This document shows, piece after piece, positions 1 to 6,453 of a stretch of 24,622 nucleotides of DNA. Every line of letters begins with the position of its first letter. Position 1 is the first letter of the stretch. Origin of the DNA: DASYSA01 sp036003885 (GTDB lineage: Bacteria; Acidobacteriota; Blastocatellia; UBA7656). A program made the position numbers and the translations under genes. The notes under the pieces were generated by a model. It was given only the letters and a program-made list of their open reading frames with translations. It ran no database searches and had not been told where the DNA came from. Location of the stretch: assembly GCA_036003885.1 (NCBI GenBank), contig DASYSA010000154.1:1-24622 (forward strand), given 5' to 3'.

Positions 1-164
1 CGCCCGACAGCCGCTGCAATTTCGGCGGCGAGATACCGTACTTGGCGCTGGAAGTCCAGAAGGGCATCGACGGGCAAGCGCTCAAGGAGGCTGCGATCCC
101 TCAGCACCTCGGCCAGGCTTGGCGCCGGGGCCGGACTCAAAGGGAGGGGGGAGAACTCAATCAC
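1..164 (-). CDS. Start of an unrecognised protein, cut by window edge
   Basis: A minus-strand reading frame opens with GTG at 164 and runs off the left edge without a stop, giving about 54 residues. The visible part begins MIEFSPLPLSPAPAPSLAEV and continues with an amphipathic stretch rich in Leu, Arg and Ala, ending in a helix-like run (RQVRYLAAEIAAAVG). I see no family signature. It follows the HTH gene at 211-792 after 46 bases in the same direction, so it is probably the third gene of that minus-strand module. No strong ribosome binding site precedes the GTG, so the start is uncertain. The call rests on same-strand context, an open frame and protein-like composition. Confidence 0.45.
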   Translation of the reverse strand, partial: MIEFSPLPLSPAPAPSLAEVLRDRSLLERLPVDALLDFQRQVRYLAAEIAAAVG

Positions 165-210
165 TTGGTCGCTCTTGCAGCACGGGCGTGCTTGGCCACG
201 CGGGACACGC

Positions 211-792
211 CTAAGGCCGCTGTGCCGCGCGCCGCCGCGAGAGGTCACGGTGGTGGAATCGGCGATGCCCGCCGGGTGTCTGCCCGCTCGCGATGATGAT
301 GCCGGCTGCATCCCAGCGCAGCAGCGTGCGGGGAGAGATGCCGAGATATCCCGCCGCTGCTGAAAGCGAATACCAGGTCTGTTGCCCGGGCTCCCATTCG
401 GGCAGACCGAGTGCACGGCGCACGCGTCGGAGGGCGGTGCGAAACTGGGTGGCAAGCCTATTCCGAACCCGGGGGCTCAACTGGCGGTATGAGAGCTTCA
501 TCAGCGCCGCGCGAAGTGTCTCGTGACGCTTCACGAGGCGGCGGTACGTGGCCCGCCGCAGCCCTGCCGGGCAAGGGATATCGAGGGGTTCAACAGAAGG
601 CCCGCGCGCCGATCTGGTGGCAGGTCCACGACGCTCGGCGCCGGACCTGGGCGCCGGTCGAGCCTCCAGATTGGCCGTGAGCCGCTGGATCTCGCGGATC
701 TCTTCGAGCGCCTTGAGGAACCGTGAGTACTCGGACTCTGGTTCCGGCGCCGGTGTCCTTGTTGCTCTGCTAGGTGGACACTTCTCATCCAT
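211..792 (-). CDS. MerR/excisionase-like helix-turn-helix DNA-binding protein
   Basis: This encodes 193 residues. The recognisable part is C-terminal (about residues 140-186): YSLSAAAGYLGISPRTLLRW followed by a wing-like segment with PGGHRRF. That is the standard pattern of a MerR-type or excisionase-type winged HTH, in which a helix-turn-helix with SPRTLLRW is followed by the GGHRRY/F turn. The first 140 residues are basic and low in complexity, with a helical Arg-rich middle section, and have no known domain that I can see. It lies 67 bases downstream of the 313-residue gene on the same strand, probably in one transcript. The ATG at 792 is preceded by GGAG buried in a hairpin (796-817). Such proteins act as regulators or recombination directionality factors; which one applies here is not visible. 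Confidence 0.75.
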   Translation of the reverse strand: MDEKCPPSRATRTPAPEPESEYSRFLKALEEIREIQRLTANLEARPAPRSGAERRGPATRSARGPSVEPLDIPCPAGLRRATYRRLVKRHETLRAALMKLSYRQLSPRVRNRLATQFRTALRRVRRALGLPEWEPGQQTWYSLSAAAGYLGISPRTLLRWDAAGIIIASGQTPGGHRRFHHRDLSRRRAAQRP

Positions 793-795
793 GAT

Positions 796-817
796 CTCCG
801 AGGGTGGCCCCTCGGAG
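796..817 (-). promoter_or_regulatory. Hairpin sequestering the ribosome binding site of the HTH gene
   Basis: On the minus strand a perfect 9-base-pair inverted repeat (CTCCGAGGG / CCCTCGGAG) with a 4-base loop ends three bases before the ATG at 792. The 3' arm contains GGAG, the only Shine-Dalgarno-like sequence for that gene. If the hairpin forms in mRNA the site is hidden until it is melted, for example by ribosomes finishing the upstream gene. There is no T-run, so a terminator is less likely. Confidence 0.5.
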
Positions 818-859
818 GCCCGGAGTCATTGTTACTTTCTCTGCCTTTTTCCGCTCCCC

Positions 860-1801
860 TTAGGGTGTGGCGTCGGTAAACCGTCGGCCGAACATGTCGA
901 AGCCCATGGGGCGCTTGGGGTCGGCGATGCGGACATGTCGCTGAATGATGGCCGTCACCCGCCTGACCGTGAGCGAGGCGGCGAGGTGGGGACACTCGAG
1001 CTTCACGAGATCGACGATGTCTTGGCGGAGGGCAGCTGGGAAGTGCCCCGGACCCGGGGCCAAGAGCCCGTGGGTGTACGCTCGCACCTCGTAGGAGGGG
1101 CGCAGGTAGTCGAACAGCTTTGGGATGGCGTATCGAGTGAGCACGGGCCAGCCGGCCGGCTCCCGCTCCGTGCGCCAGCGATGGCCGACTCGGAGGCCGA
1201 GCACCCCAGAGAAGTGCTTGCGCACGATCGCCGTGTAGACGGCCGCGATGGTCTCCCGACCGACCCACGGCACGGGGTCACCCTCGCGCCAGGGCATCAA
1301 CATGGCTGGCAGCGCCCAGCGCTCCACCAACACGGGGAGTTCGTCCGTCAGTTGCCAGACGTCGATGACCGTGCCTGGGCCGTCGAGGCCCGTCGGGACC
1401 AGGGGCGTGCCCTGCCGCGCGGGGTCCACCGATCGCGTGTCGACGACCTTGGCGCCGGGCCACCGGGGCAGCCCGGCCACCTCCCCCATGACTTGGCTGG
1501 CCCATTCAAAGCGCAGATCCTTCAGCCGCTGGCGCGCAGCGGGCTGGCGCTCCGCAGGCAGTCGCGGCAACGCTGCGGCGACCTTGTCGAGTGCCCGATC
1601 CACCTGGTCGTAGGTCTGCGTTCGGAACCGAACCCGGAGCGGATCGCGCGACTCTCGATCCGTCCACAGGTGTGTCCGTGTGAAGGGCGGCACCGCGGAC
1701 AGGATCAGCTTCACCAAGGTGAACTCCACGCCCTCGGGCAGGCGGTCGAGAACCGCCAGCCGCTCAGGTGGGAGGGGGAGCGTGCTATCTGGGGGGTTCA
1801 T
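860..1801 (-). CDS. Hypothetical protein, 313 residues
   Basis: The start is well supported: GGAGGA sits just upstream of the ATG at 1801 on the minus strand. The product is a soluble, Pro/Arg-rich protein with no signal peptide or membrane segment. I do not recognise the family. A region near residues 20-95 looks helical with a regular Leu/Arg pattern, and the C-terminal third (KLFDYLRPSYEVRAYTHGLL, then VRRVTAIIQRHVRIADP) also looks helical. It leads the minus-strand module with the HTH gene and the partial gene at 1-164. The context suggests an accessory or replication/transfer-type element, but nothing in the sequence proves this. Overlapping open frames on the plus strand are explained by the high GC content. 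Confidence 0.65.
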   Translation of the reverse strand: MNPPDSTLPLPPERLAVLDRLPEGVEFTLVKLILSAVPPFTRTHLWTDRESRDPLRVRFRTQTYDQVDRALDKVAAALPRLPAERQPAARQRLKDLRFEWASQVMGEVAGLPRWPGAKVVDTRSVDPARQGTPLVPTGLDGPGTVIDVWQLTDELPVLVERWALPAMLMPWREGDPVPWVGRETIAAVYTAIVRKHFSGVLGLRVGHRWRTEREPAGWPVLTRYAIPKLFDYLRPSYEVRAYTHGLLAPGPGHFPAALRQDIVDLVKLECPHLAASLTVRRVTAIIQRHVRIADPKRPMGFDMFGRRFTDATP

Positions 1802-1821
1802 GGTCCTCCAACATTCTGGCT

Positions 1822-1870
1822 CTGTCTGTCACCGCCGATCAAGTCACGATCGATCCAGATGAACAGACAG
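1822..1870. repeat. 8-bp inverted repeat upstream of the 313-residue gene
   Basis: CTGTCTGT at 1822-1829 and ACAGACAG at 1863-1870 form a perfect inverted repeat with a 33-base spacer. It begins about 20 bases upstream of the gene starting at 1801 on the minus strand. It could be an operator, perhaps for the HTH protein of the same module; that link is inference. Confidence 0.35.
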
Positions 1871-1960
1871 TGACGTTGGGTTGGCACGGGCCGCTTCGCG
1901 CGACAGGGGCCAACTGCGTGTCAACGATATATGGGTCAACGGCCTGGGGCCCCTAAGTCT

Positions 1961-2008
1961 CTTGTCAGGTTTTGGGGAGGTGCACGGGGGTCTTCTTGTC
2001 AGGCTTTG
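1961..2008. repeat. Two near-identical 14-bp direct repeats
   Basis: CTTGTCAGGTTTTG at 1961-1974 and CTTGTCAGGCTTTG at 1995-2008 differ at one base and start 34 bases apart, each followed by a G-rich stretch. They sit behind the promoter region of the minus-strand module. Short spaced repeats of this kind occur at transposon ends and in regulatory regions. No transposase is visible, so the role is unknown. Confidence 0.4.
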
Positions 2009-2283
2009 CTGGGGTATGCCGAGCACCCGGCGGCCGCCCTGTGGTGGCGGGTGCGCCGTGGGCGCTTCGGGGACCCGATCCCAGAATCCTGAATGACAAT
2101 CCGCTCTCACCCAAAGGTGAAGCGGCGCCCGTGAGCCAGGGATAGCTTTCAGGACCGAGCTGGGGGGAGTGGCATCAAGGCGGATCTCACCGCCGGAGCC
2201 AGAATCGCCTGCTCCTGCGGGGCATAAAACAGTGAAGGGGCGGGCGCTATCGGTGAAGCGGAACGTCCTTAAATCTCGCGACC

Positions 2284-2316
2284 TGGCCAGCCGGGTAGCG
2301 CACCTGCTTTGGGAGC
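2284..2316 (+). pseudogene. Fragment of tRNA-Pro(TGG): D-arm to anticodon loop
   Basis: The sequence contains a D-loop and 3' D-stem resembling tRNA-Pro (AGCCGGGTAGCGC), followed directly by an anticodon region with CTGCTTTGGGAGC, which carries the TGG anticodon. Similarity stops after the anticodon stem: no variable loop, T-arm or 3' acceptor strand follows, and the 5' acceptor strand is not convincing. It looks like a truncated relic, possibly a recombination scar. Confidence 0.5.
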
Positions 2317-2494
2317 GGTGGGGCGCTACGTCTCGTGCGGTCTAAGCAGGTCCGGGAACAACTCTTTCCATTCGGCTGTCGTCCGGGGCAGTCCCGAATC
2401 TACCCATCAGATCCCTCGAAAACCGTCAGCGAGACCTCAGCGCGAAGAGGACGCGACAAGCGAGTTCATTACGGATCTATGGCCGAGAAGCCCA

Positions 2495-2689
2495 TTACCT
2501 AGACCGGCGTTTGAGTCTCCCTTCCTTCACAAGGGTCTCAAGACTCTGAGCGAGCAACCGTTCAGCCGCTTCCGTATAGCTCTTCCCATAGAAGCCGGTA
2601 GCAACGAGCGCATCAAGATAATCCTTGATCGCACCGGTCGTGGTGATCGTTATCGGAATACTCTTGAGTTGATTAGGTCTTCTGGACAT
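2495..2689 (-). CDS. Small ribbon-helix-helix-like protein, possible antitoxin or regulator
   Basis: The 64-residue product has an N-terminal beta-strand-like stretch (SIPITITTTGAIKDYLDALVA) followed by helical segments with YTEAAERLLAQSLETLV and a basic tail. This layout (short strand, then two helices) fits small RHH regulators, though I do not see a diagnostic motif. An 8-bp inverted repeat lies just upstream of the ATG (2694-2730), as expected for a self-repressing DNA-binding protein. No toxin partner is adjacent: the next coding frame upstream is beyond the tRNA. The region is distinctly AT-richer than the module to its left, which suggests separate origin. An orphan antitoxin is one option. 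Confidence 0.65.
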   Translation of the reverse strand: MSRRPNQLKSIPITITTTGAIKDYLDALVATGFYGKSYTEAAERLLAQSLETLVKEGRLKRRSR

Positions 2690-2693
2690 GAGA

Positions 2694-2730
2694 AATATTG
2701 TTCAAAGAATGGCATAAGAACCACAATATT
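2694..2730. promoter_or_regulatory. Candidate operator: 8-bp inverted repeat upstream of the RHH-like gene
   Basis: AATATTGT (2694-2701) and ACAATATT (2723-2730) are perfect inverted copies with a 21-base spacer, starting 5 bases upstream of the ATG at 2689. On the minus strand TTGTCA (2735-2740) could be a -35 box, with a weak -10 inside the repeat. The placement would let the small protein block its own promoter. Confidence 0.45.
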
Positions 2731-2873
2731 TACTTGACAAGATATGGGTCGAGTGACTAAGGTCCACGCAAGATATGGTGGTTGACAGGAGTCGATCAGG
2801 GAGGCTTAATCCAGCCTCTCCCGGAAAGAGAATGGGTGGCCTGCTGGAATGGGGCTGGTATCGTAAGGAGACT

Positions 2874-2946
2874 GCGCCCGCCAGGATTCGAACCTGGAAC
2901 CCCCGCCTACGAGAGCGGTGCTCTATCCGCTTTGAGCTACGGGCGC
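2874..2946 (-). tRNA. tRNA-like gene with Arg-type acceptor and odd anticodon loop
   Basis: A 73-nucleotide cloverleaf folds on the minus strand. It has a 7-bp acceptor stem (GCGCCCG / CGGGCGC), a D-arm GCTC...GAGC, and a T-arm CCAGG-TTCGAAT-CCTGG with discriminator A. No CCA is encoded. The anticodon arm is abnormal. A five-pair stem (CCGCT/GGCGG, one T-G pair) leaves only six loop bases, CTCGTA, instead of seven. The likely anticodon reading is CGT (Thr), while the body resembles Arg tRNAs, so the identity is unclear. It may be a decayed or base-deleted copy. The 3' end points left, so an element inserted at this tRNA would occupy the left part of the window. Confidence 0.7.
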
Positions 2947-2953
2947 ATCAAGG

Positions 2954-2995
2954 GGCCGTGGCCCCCTAACCGGGGTCACGGCCTCGCTCTTTTCT
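2954..2995 (+). terminator. Strong hairpin with T-rich tail
   Basis: GGCCGTGGCCCC (2954-2965) and GGGGTCACGGCC (2972-2983) pair along 12 positions with one G-T wobble and a 6-base loop. The sequence after it on the plus strand contains CTCTTTTCTCC. This fits an intrinsic terminator reading rightwards, although no plus-strand gene lies directly upstream. It could insulate the genes starting at 3153. Confidence 0.45.
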
Positions 2996-3152
2996 CCTCT
3001 TCCACCCCCTTCGCGCTGCGGGGTGGTCCACAACATATGGACAGATTTCCGAAGAGTCAAACTTTATTTGGTAGTTTCTTCGGCAGCGCCACACCGCAGC
3101 GCGTCATAAGAGCCACCGAACCCATCGCTGCTAAGGAGAGTGTAAAAGACCC

Positions 3153-4100
3153 TTGGTGACGACCTACGCCAGACTCAAACCACGGCGAGCATTCCTATCC
3201 TTTCTTGTAATCCTCGCCGCTACCAGCCTCGTTGTGAGCGAAGGAGCGCCCCGCCCGGAGCAGCCAGTATCGCGGAATGATCTCAAGGGAATTGAGAGCC
3301 GGATTGAAACACTTCAAGACAGGGTGATCGAGCTCAAGACCCTAATCGAGAAGCAGGGAATCGACCGCCTAGATCGGCAAGAGAAGAAGCTGCAAGGAAT
3401 TGAAGATTCAACTGCACAGATTCGAAAGGCACTCGCCGAGCTGAGCATCTCCGCCGCGCCAAGCGTTTGGCCATACGTTGCTGGCGGGCTCATCGGATTC
3501 GCCGCGAGCGTGCTGTCGATCTTCGGATATGAGTTCCTCCGGAGGCCAATTCTTGGCGTCGCCGTTGGAGAGCCGATGCCGGCGGCTCAGGGCAGGCGAT
3601 TTGTGCACGTAAGGGTCTCAAATCGATCACAGATCTGGTTTCTTCAAACACTAGCGCCTCGCCTGCCAGCCCACATGTGTCGTGCTTGGGTACGGATCTA
3701 TCCTGTGCAGCTCGGCGGTAACGCGAGCATAACGTTTGAAGGGCGGTGGGCAAATCAGCGGGAGCCAGGACAGTATGTTGCCGCGGGTTTGCTGCCAGAC
3801 CCTGGACTCATTCTTGTCCCGCATCGCGAGGACATTCTCGCCGGAGATTCAGCAATGCTGGTTGTCGCCGTAAAATTCAATGGCGAGTTGGAATGTTTCG
3901 GATTCAACAACGAGAATTACCTTGTACCGAACCAGCGTCCACCCGATCGTCAGGTAGGCCAGGGTGTGAGCAGGATCGTGGTCAGAGTTGCCGCAGGCGA
4001 TTTGGTTCGCATCGCCGAGTTCGAACTGCAGAATCCTGGCCCCATGGTCAATGACTTTGCCCTCATCGGCGGAACACGAGAGGCCGTGTGGGAACCATGA
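3153..4100 (+). CDS. Membrane-anchored hypothetical protein with coiled coil
   Basis: The order of segments is: a basic N-terminus and hydrophobic stretch (about residues 13-29), a charged heptad-rich coiled coil (43-97), a second hydrophobic segment (106-128), then a ~185-residue mixed beta-rich domain. The first segment could be a signal anchor and the second a transmembrane helix, which would place the coiled coil outside the cytoplasm and the large domain inside. I do not recognise the family. AAGGAG lies at 3133-3138, 14 bases before a TTG at 3153; GTG at 3156 is an equally good start. It is the first plus-strand gene after the tRNA and stands apart from its neighbours. Confidence 0.65.
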   Translation: MVTTYARLKPRRAFLSFLVILAATSLVVSEGAPRPEQPVSRNDLKGIESRIETLQDRVIELKTLIEKQGIDRLDRQEKKLQGIEDSTAQIRKALAELSISAAPSVWPYVAGGLIGFAASVLSIFGYEFLRRPILGVAVGEPMPAAQGRRFVHVRVSNRSQIWFLQTLAPRLPAHMCRAWVRIYPVQLGGNASITFEGRWANQREPGQYVAAGLLPDPGLILVPHREDILAGDSAMLVVAVKFNGELECFGFNNENYLVPNQRPPDRQVGQGVSRIVVRVAAGDLVRIAEFELQNPGPMVNDFALIGGTREAVWEP

Positions 4101-4161
4101 GCGGTCAAAAAGTTTGAAGCCTTGCGGAACCCATCGAAAGGCAAGTAAACGGAAAAACAAT

Positions 4162-4191
4162 TTGTCGACAACCTGCTAGCAATCGTAGAAT
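4162..4191 (+). promoter_or_regulatory. Candidate promoter upstream of the broken SRAP gene
   Basis: TTGTCG (4162-4167) and TAGAAT (4186-4191) are separated by 18 bases, matching the sigma-70 consensus at 4 and 5 of 6 positions. The ATG of the SRAP pseudogene lies 39 bases downstream of the -10 box. Confidence 0.35.
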
Positions 4192-4230
4192 CCGCGTCGC
4201 CTTGTGCTCGAAGCAGATAAACTAGCTGTC

Positions 4231-4911
4231 ATGTGCGGCCGCTACACTTCGACGGCAGCCTTCGACGAGCTTGCTCTCCGATTCGGCATCACGATCGAGT
4301 CGGGCACAAACGAGGAACTCACGGCCCGCTATAACGTCGCACCCACTCAGATGGTCCCCATCATCAGGGCGGGTGATAAGGGGCGCCGGCTGATTATGGC
4401 CAACTGGGGCTTCCGGCCCGCCTGGGTCAAATCCCGCCACGCTCGCGCCGATCAACGCCCGTGCCGAGTCAGTCGCGACAGCTCAGCTCTTCAGCGCGGC
4501 TGTCAGGGACGGACGTTGCCTCATTCCGGCGACAGGATTCTATGGATGGAAGCCCGTGCCCGGTCAGAAGCGCAAACAACCGTACTTTGTTCGGCTCAAG
4601 GGCGGGGGAGCCTTCGGGTTCGCGGGACTTTGGACACCGCCCACAGCCGCGGATGCACCGCCCACCTGCGCCATCATCACGACTACGGCAAATGACCTCC
4701 TGGCCCCGATTCGCCGACCGGATGCCGGGTCATCCTCGATCCGGACGACGAGGCCCTCTGGCTCGATCCCGGACCTATCGCCCCGGTCAGAGTGCTGCCG
4801 TGCTTGCGTCCATTCCCATCGGAGCGGATGGAGGCGATTCCCGTGTCGGCTCTTGTGTCATCCCCAGGGAACGAGGGGCCGGAACTGCTCGAGCCCGTTC
4901 CCGTCCCCTGA
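4231..4911 (+). pseudogene. SRAP (YedK/HMCES) abasic-site protein, frameshifted
   Basis: The ATG at 4231 opens with MCGRYTS. Cys2 is the residue that forms the covalent link to abasic sites in single-stranded DNA once Met is removed. ARYNVAPTQ and NWGFRPAW follow in the same frame. The homology then moves one frame on (APINARAESV, CLIPATGFYGWK, FAGLW, CAIITTTAND) and again to RMPVILDPDDEALWL and a Val/Pro-rich end at 4909-4911. Three +1 insertions explain this: one near 4430-4445, one near 4714 (CGCC) and one near 4727 (CCGGG). The net shift returns to the original frame. Full-length homology, about 225 residues, remains, so the break is recent or a sequence error. As read, it yields no functional protein. 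Confidence 0.85.
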
Positions 4912-4915
4912 CCGA

Positions 4916-5416
4916 ATGCTAAGTTACGTTAGACACGCACCCGCCATTCAAACAGCACTCATGCAGTCGGTCACAACATGCGTGCCCTTCGAAGCCGACG
5001 GCGAGTGTGCCGTCGCGATCAAAGGACCCGGCGTCGAGCCGGTTCGGTTACTCGCTGAATCGCCAATGGTCTTTCACGATCTGTACTACAAGCGGATGCC
5101 GACGGCTCCGGTTCTGCACCTCATTGCGCACACGTTAGGCAATGCTTTGGAGGACCGGCCCTGCATCGCAGCTTTCGACGTGTCGAGCGAGACCGAACGA
5201 CGACTTGCGGAGTACCTGACGAGGCAGGACCGTCTCCGTCTTTTCTTCGTCAATCCAGACCTCGATCCTCTTGAGGAACAGATTTTCAACTGGGATGGGG
5301 AGCAGCGGACGCATGCCCGGAACCTTCTCGCGAATGCGTTACGTGATCTAGCAGCTATTCCTCGGCAAGAATACGACTTCGCGCTTGCCCTTTCCGAGAT
5401 TCGCAGTTGGTACTAA
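4916..5416 (+). CDS. Hypothetical protein, 166 residues
   Basis: The first ATG is at 4916, five bases after the SRAP pseudogene stop; an ATG at 4961 region (MQSVTTCVPFEAD) is an alternative start that trims about 15 residues. The product has no membrane segment and no motif that I recognise. It is acidic, with a helical look around FHDLYYKRMPTAPVLHLIAHTL and a final segment ending in SEIRSWY. It overlaps the start of the HNH gene, which suggests co-translation of the two. A partner or immunity-like role for the nuclease would be a guess from position only. Confidence 0.6.
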   Translation: MLSYVRHAPAIQTALMQSVTTCVPFEADGECAVAIKGPGVEPVRLLAESPMVFHDLYYKRMPTAPVLHLIAHTLGNALEDRPCIAAFDVSSETERRLAEYLTRQDRLRLFFVNPDLDPLEEQIFNWDGEQRTHARNLLANALRDLAAIPRQEYDFALALSEIRSWY

Positions 5417-6194
5417 TACCGAGACCGTCGAGCCCTGGCCATCCCTCGTGAAGCAGTTTCAGAACTTCGGAGACGAGCGGCAGGGTGCCTACTGCGTCCA
5501 CTGTGCAGGACAGACAGGTACGCGGGATCACGTGCCTAGCCGCGTGCTTCTTGACGAACCGTATCCGCCGAATCTGGCCGTCGTGCCGGCCTGTCGTGAA
5601 TGCAATGGGGAAGTATCCGCCGATGAGGAGTACGTCGCCTGCCTAGTCGAATGCACCGTTTCGAGGTCAGCGTCCGCCGATGATGTGGGCCGCGAAAAGA
5701 TCAAGCGAATTCTCAGCAAGAAGCCGACTCTGGGGAGACGCTTGGCCGATGCTTGCACGCGGATCGGCGGCGTCACGCGCTTTGAAGTTGAAGCAGAGCG
5801 TGTTCGAAGCGTCGCTCTGAAGCTTGCGCGTGGCCACGCCTTTTTCGAGCTTAACGAGCCACAACACCGTGAGCCTTCCAAGCTCATGTTTGCGCCGTTA
5901 CTATCGCTTTCGACTGAGGACCGCGACGCCTTTGAGCGCGCTCCTGCCAGGGTTCTATGGCCGGAGGTCGGTAGCCGCGGGATGCAGAGGCTCGCGCTTT
6001 CCGATGCTCGCACCACCCAGTGGCTGACTGTTCAGCCGGGGCGCTACCGTTACCTAGCCTATGTGGGCGACTCGGTGATCGTGCGAATAGTCCTGAGCGA
6101 ATTCCTTGCCTGTGAGGTTGTGTGGACCGATGTTTGGCAGGCGCCAAAGCGACGGTACGAGACCTTCGGCGTCGTCGCGCCCGAGAGGGTCTGA
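5385..6194 (+). CDS. HNH endonuclease-like protein
   Basis: Numbering from the TTG at 5385, the N-terminal third holds a zinc-bound HNH pattern: C37-x2-C40, D48-H49, N63-L64 and C70-x2-C73-N74. The sequence around it (RDHVPSRVLL, then NLAVVPACRECN) is typical of HNH nucleases that use a beta-beta-alpha-metal fold to cut DNA. The remaining ~190 residues have no domain I know. The start is uncertain: TTG at 5385 overlaps the previous gene by 32 bases, and GTG at 5448 would remove the overlap and keep the whole motif. Pairing with an orphan gene in a defence island suggests a restriction-like role, but this is inference. Confidence 0.75.
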   Translation: MPFPRFAVGTNTETVEPWPSLVKQFQNFGDERQGAYCVHCAGQTGTRDHVPSRVLLDEPYPPNLAVVPACRECNGEVSADEEYVACLVECTVSRSASADDVGREKIKRILSKKPTLGRRLADACTRIGGVTRFEVEAERVRSVALKLARGHAFFELNEPQHREPSKLMFAPLLSLSTEDRDAFERAPARVLWPEVGSRGMQRLALSDARTTQWLTVQPGRYRYLAYVGDSVIVRIVLSEFLACEVVWTDVWQAPKRRYETFGVVAPERV

Positions 6195-6453
6195 TGGCCT
6201 CGAAGTAGACGAAAGTATTTACCTTATCAGGCGAAGCCATACCTTAGAATGGACGGAATTGGAGACCGGCCAACAACAACAACATTCGCGCGAGGCGTCT
6301 ACGCATTCATCCTTAGCACTCGGATCGACGTGAACAAAAAGCAGCGGCTCTCCGGCGCGAAGCGTGCAAGCCTATTCCTATTCTCTTTGAATCGCAGAAT
6401 CTGTCTGCGCAGCACCGGGCGCAGTAAGGCAGCATGAGGACGACACGGAATCG

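Larger units (their letters stand above)
1802..2494. other. Intergenic region with no credible gene
   Basis: About 690 bases separate two minus-strand genes. It contains the inverted repeat at 1822-1870, the direct repeats at 1961-2008 and the tRNA-Pro-like fragment at 2284-2316. Short open frames exist on both strands but have no start signals, domain signs or protein-like composition that I can defend. Confidence 0.5.

Noticed and set aside
531..1268. Alternative minus-strand frame of 245 codons
   Set aside because: It overlaps the HTH and 313-residue genes in another frame and has low-complexity His/Arg/Pro composition.
548..1873. Plus-strand open frame of 441 codons across the left module
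   Set aside because: It lies opposite the better supported minus-strand genes, which have a ribosome binding site and an HTH domain. Its length is explained by high GC content.
2309..2737. Plus-strand frame of 142 codons
   Set aside because: It covers the RHH-like gene and its operator on the opposite strand and has no start signal.
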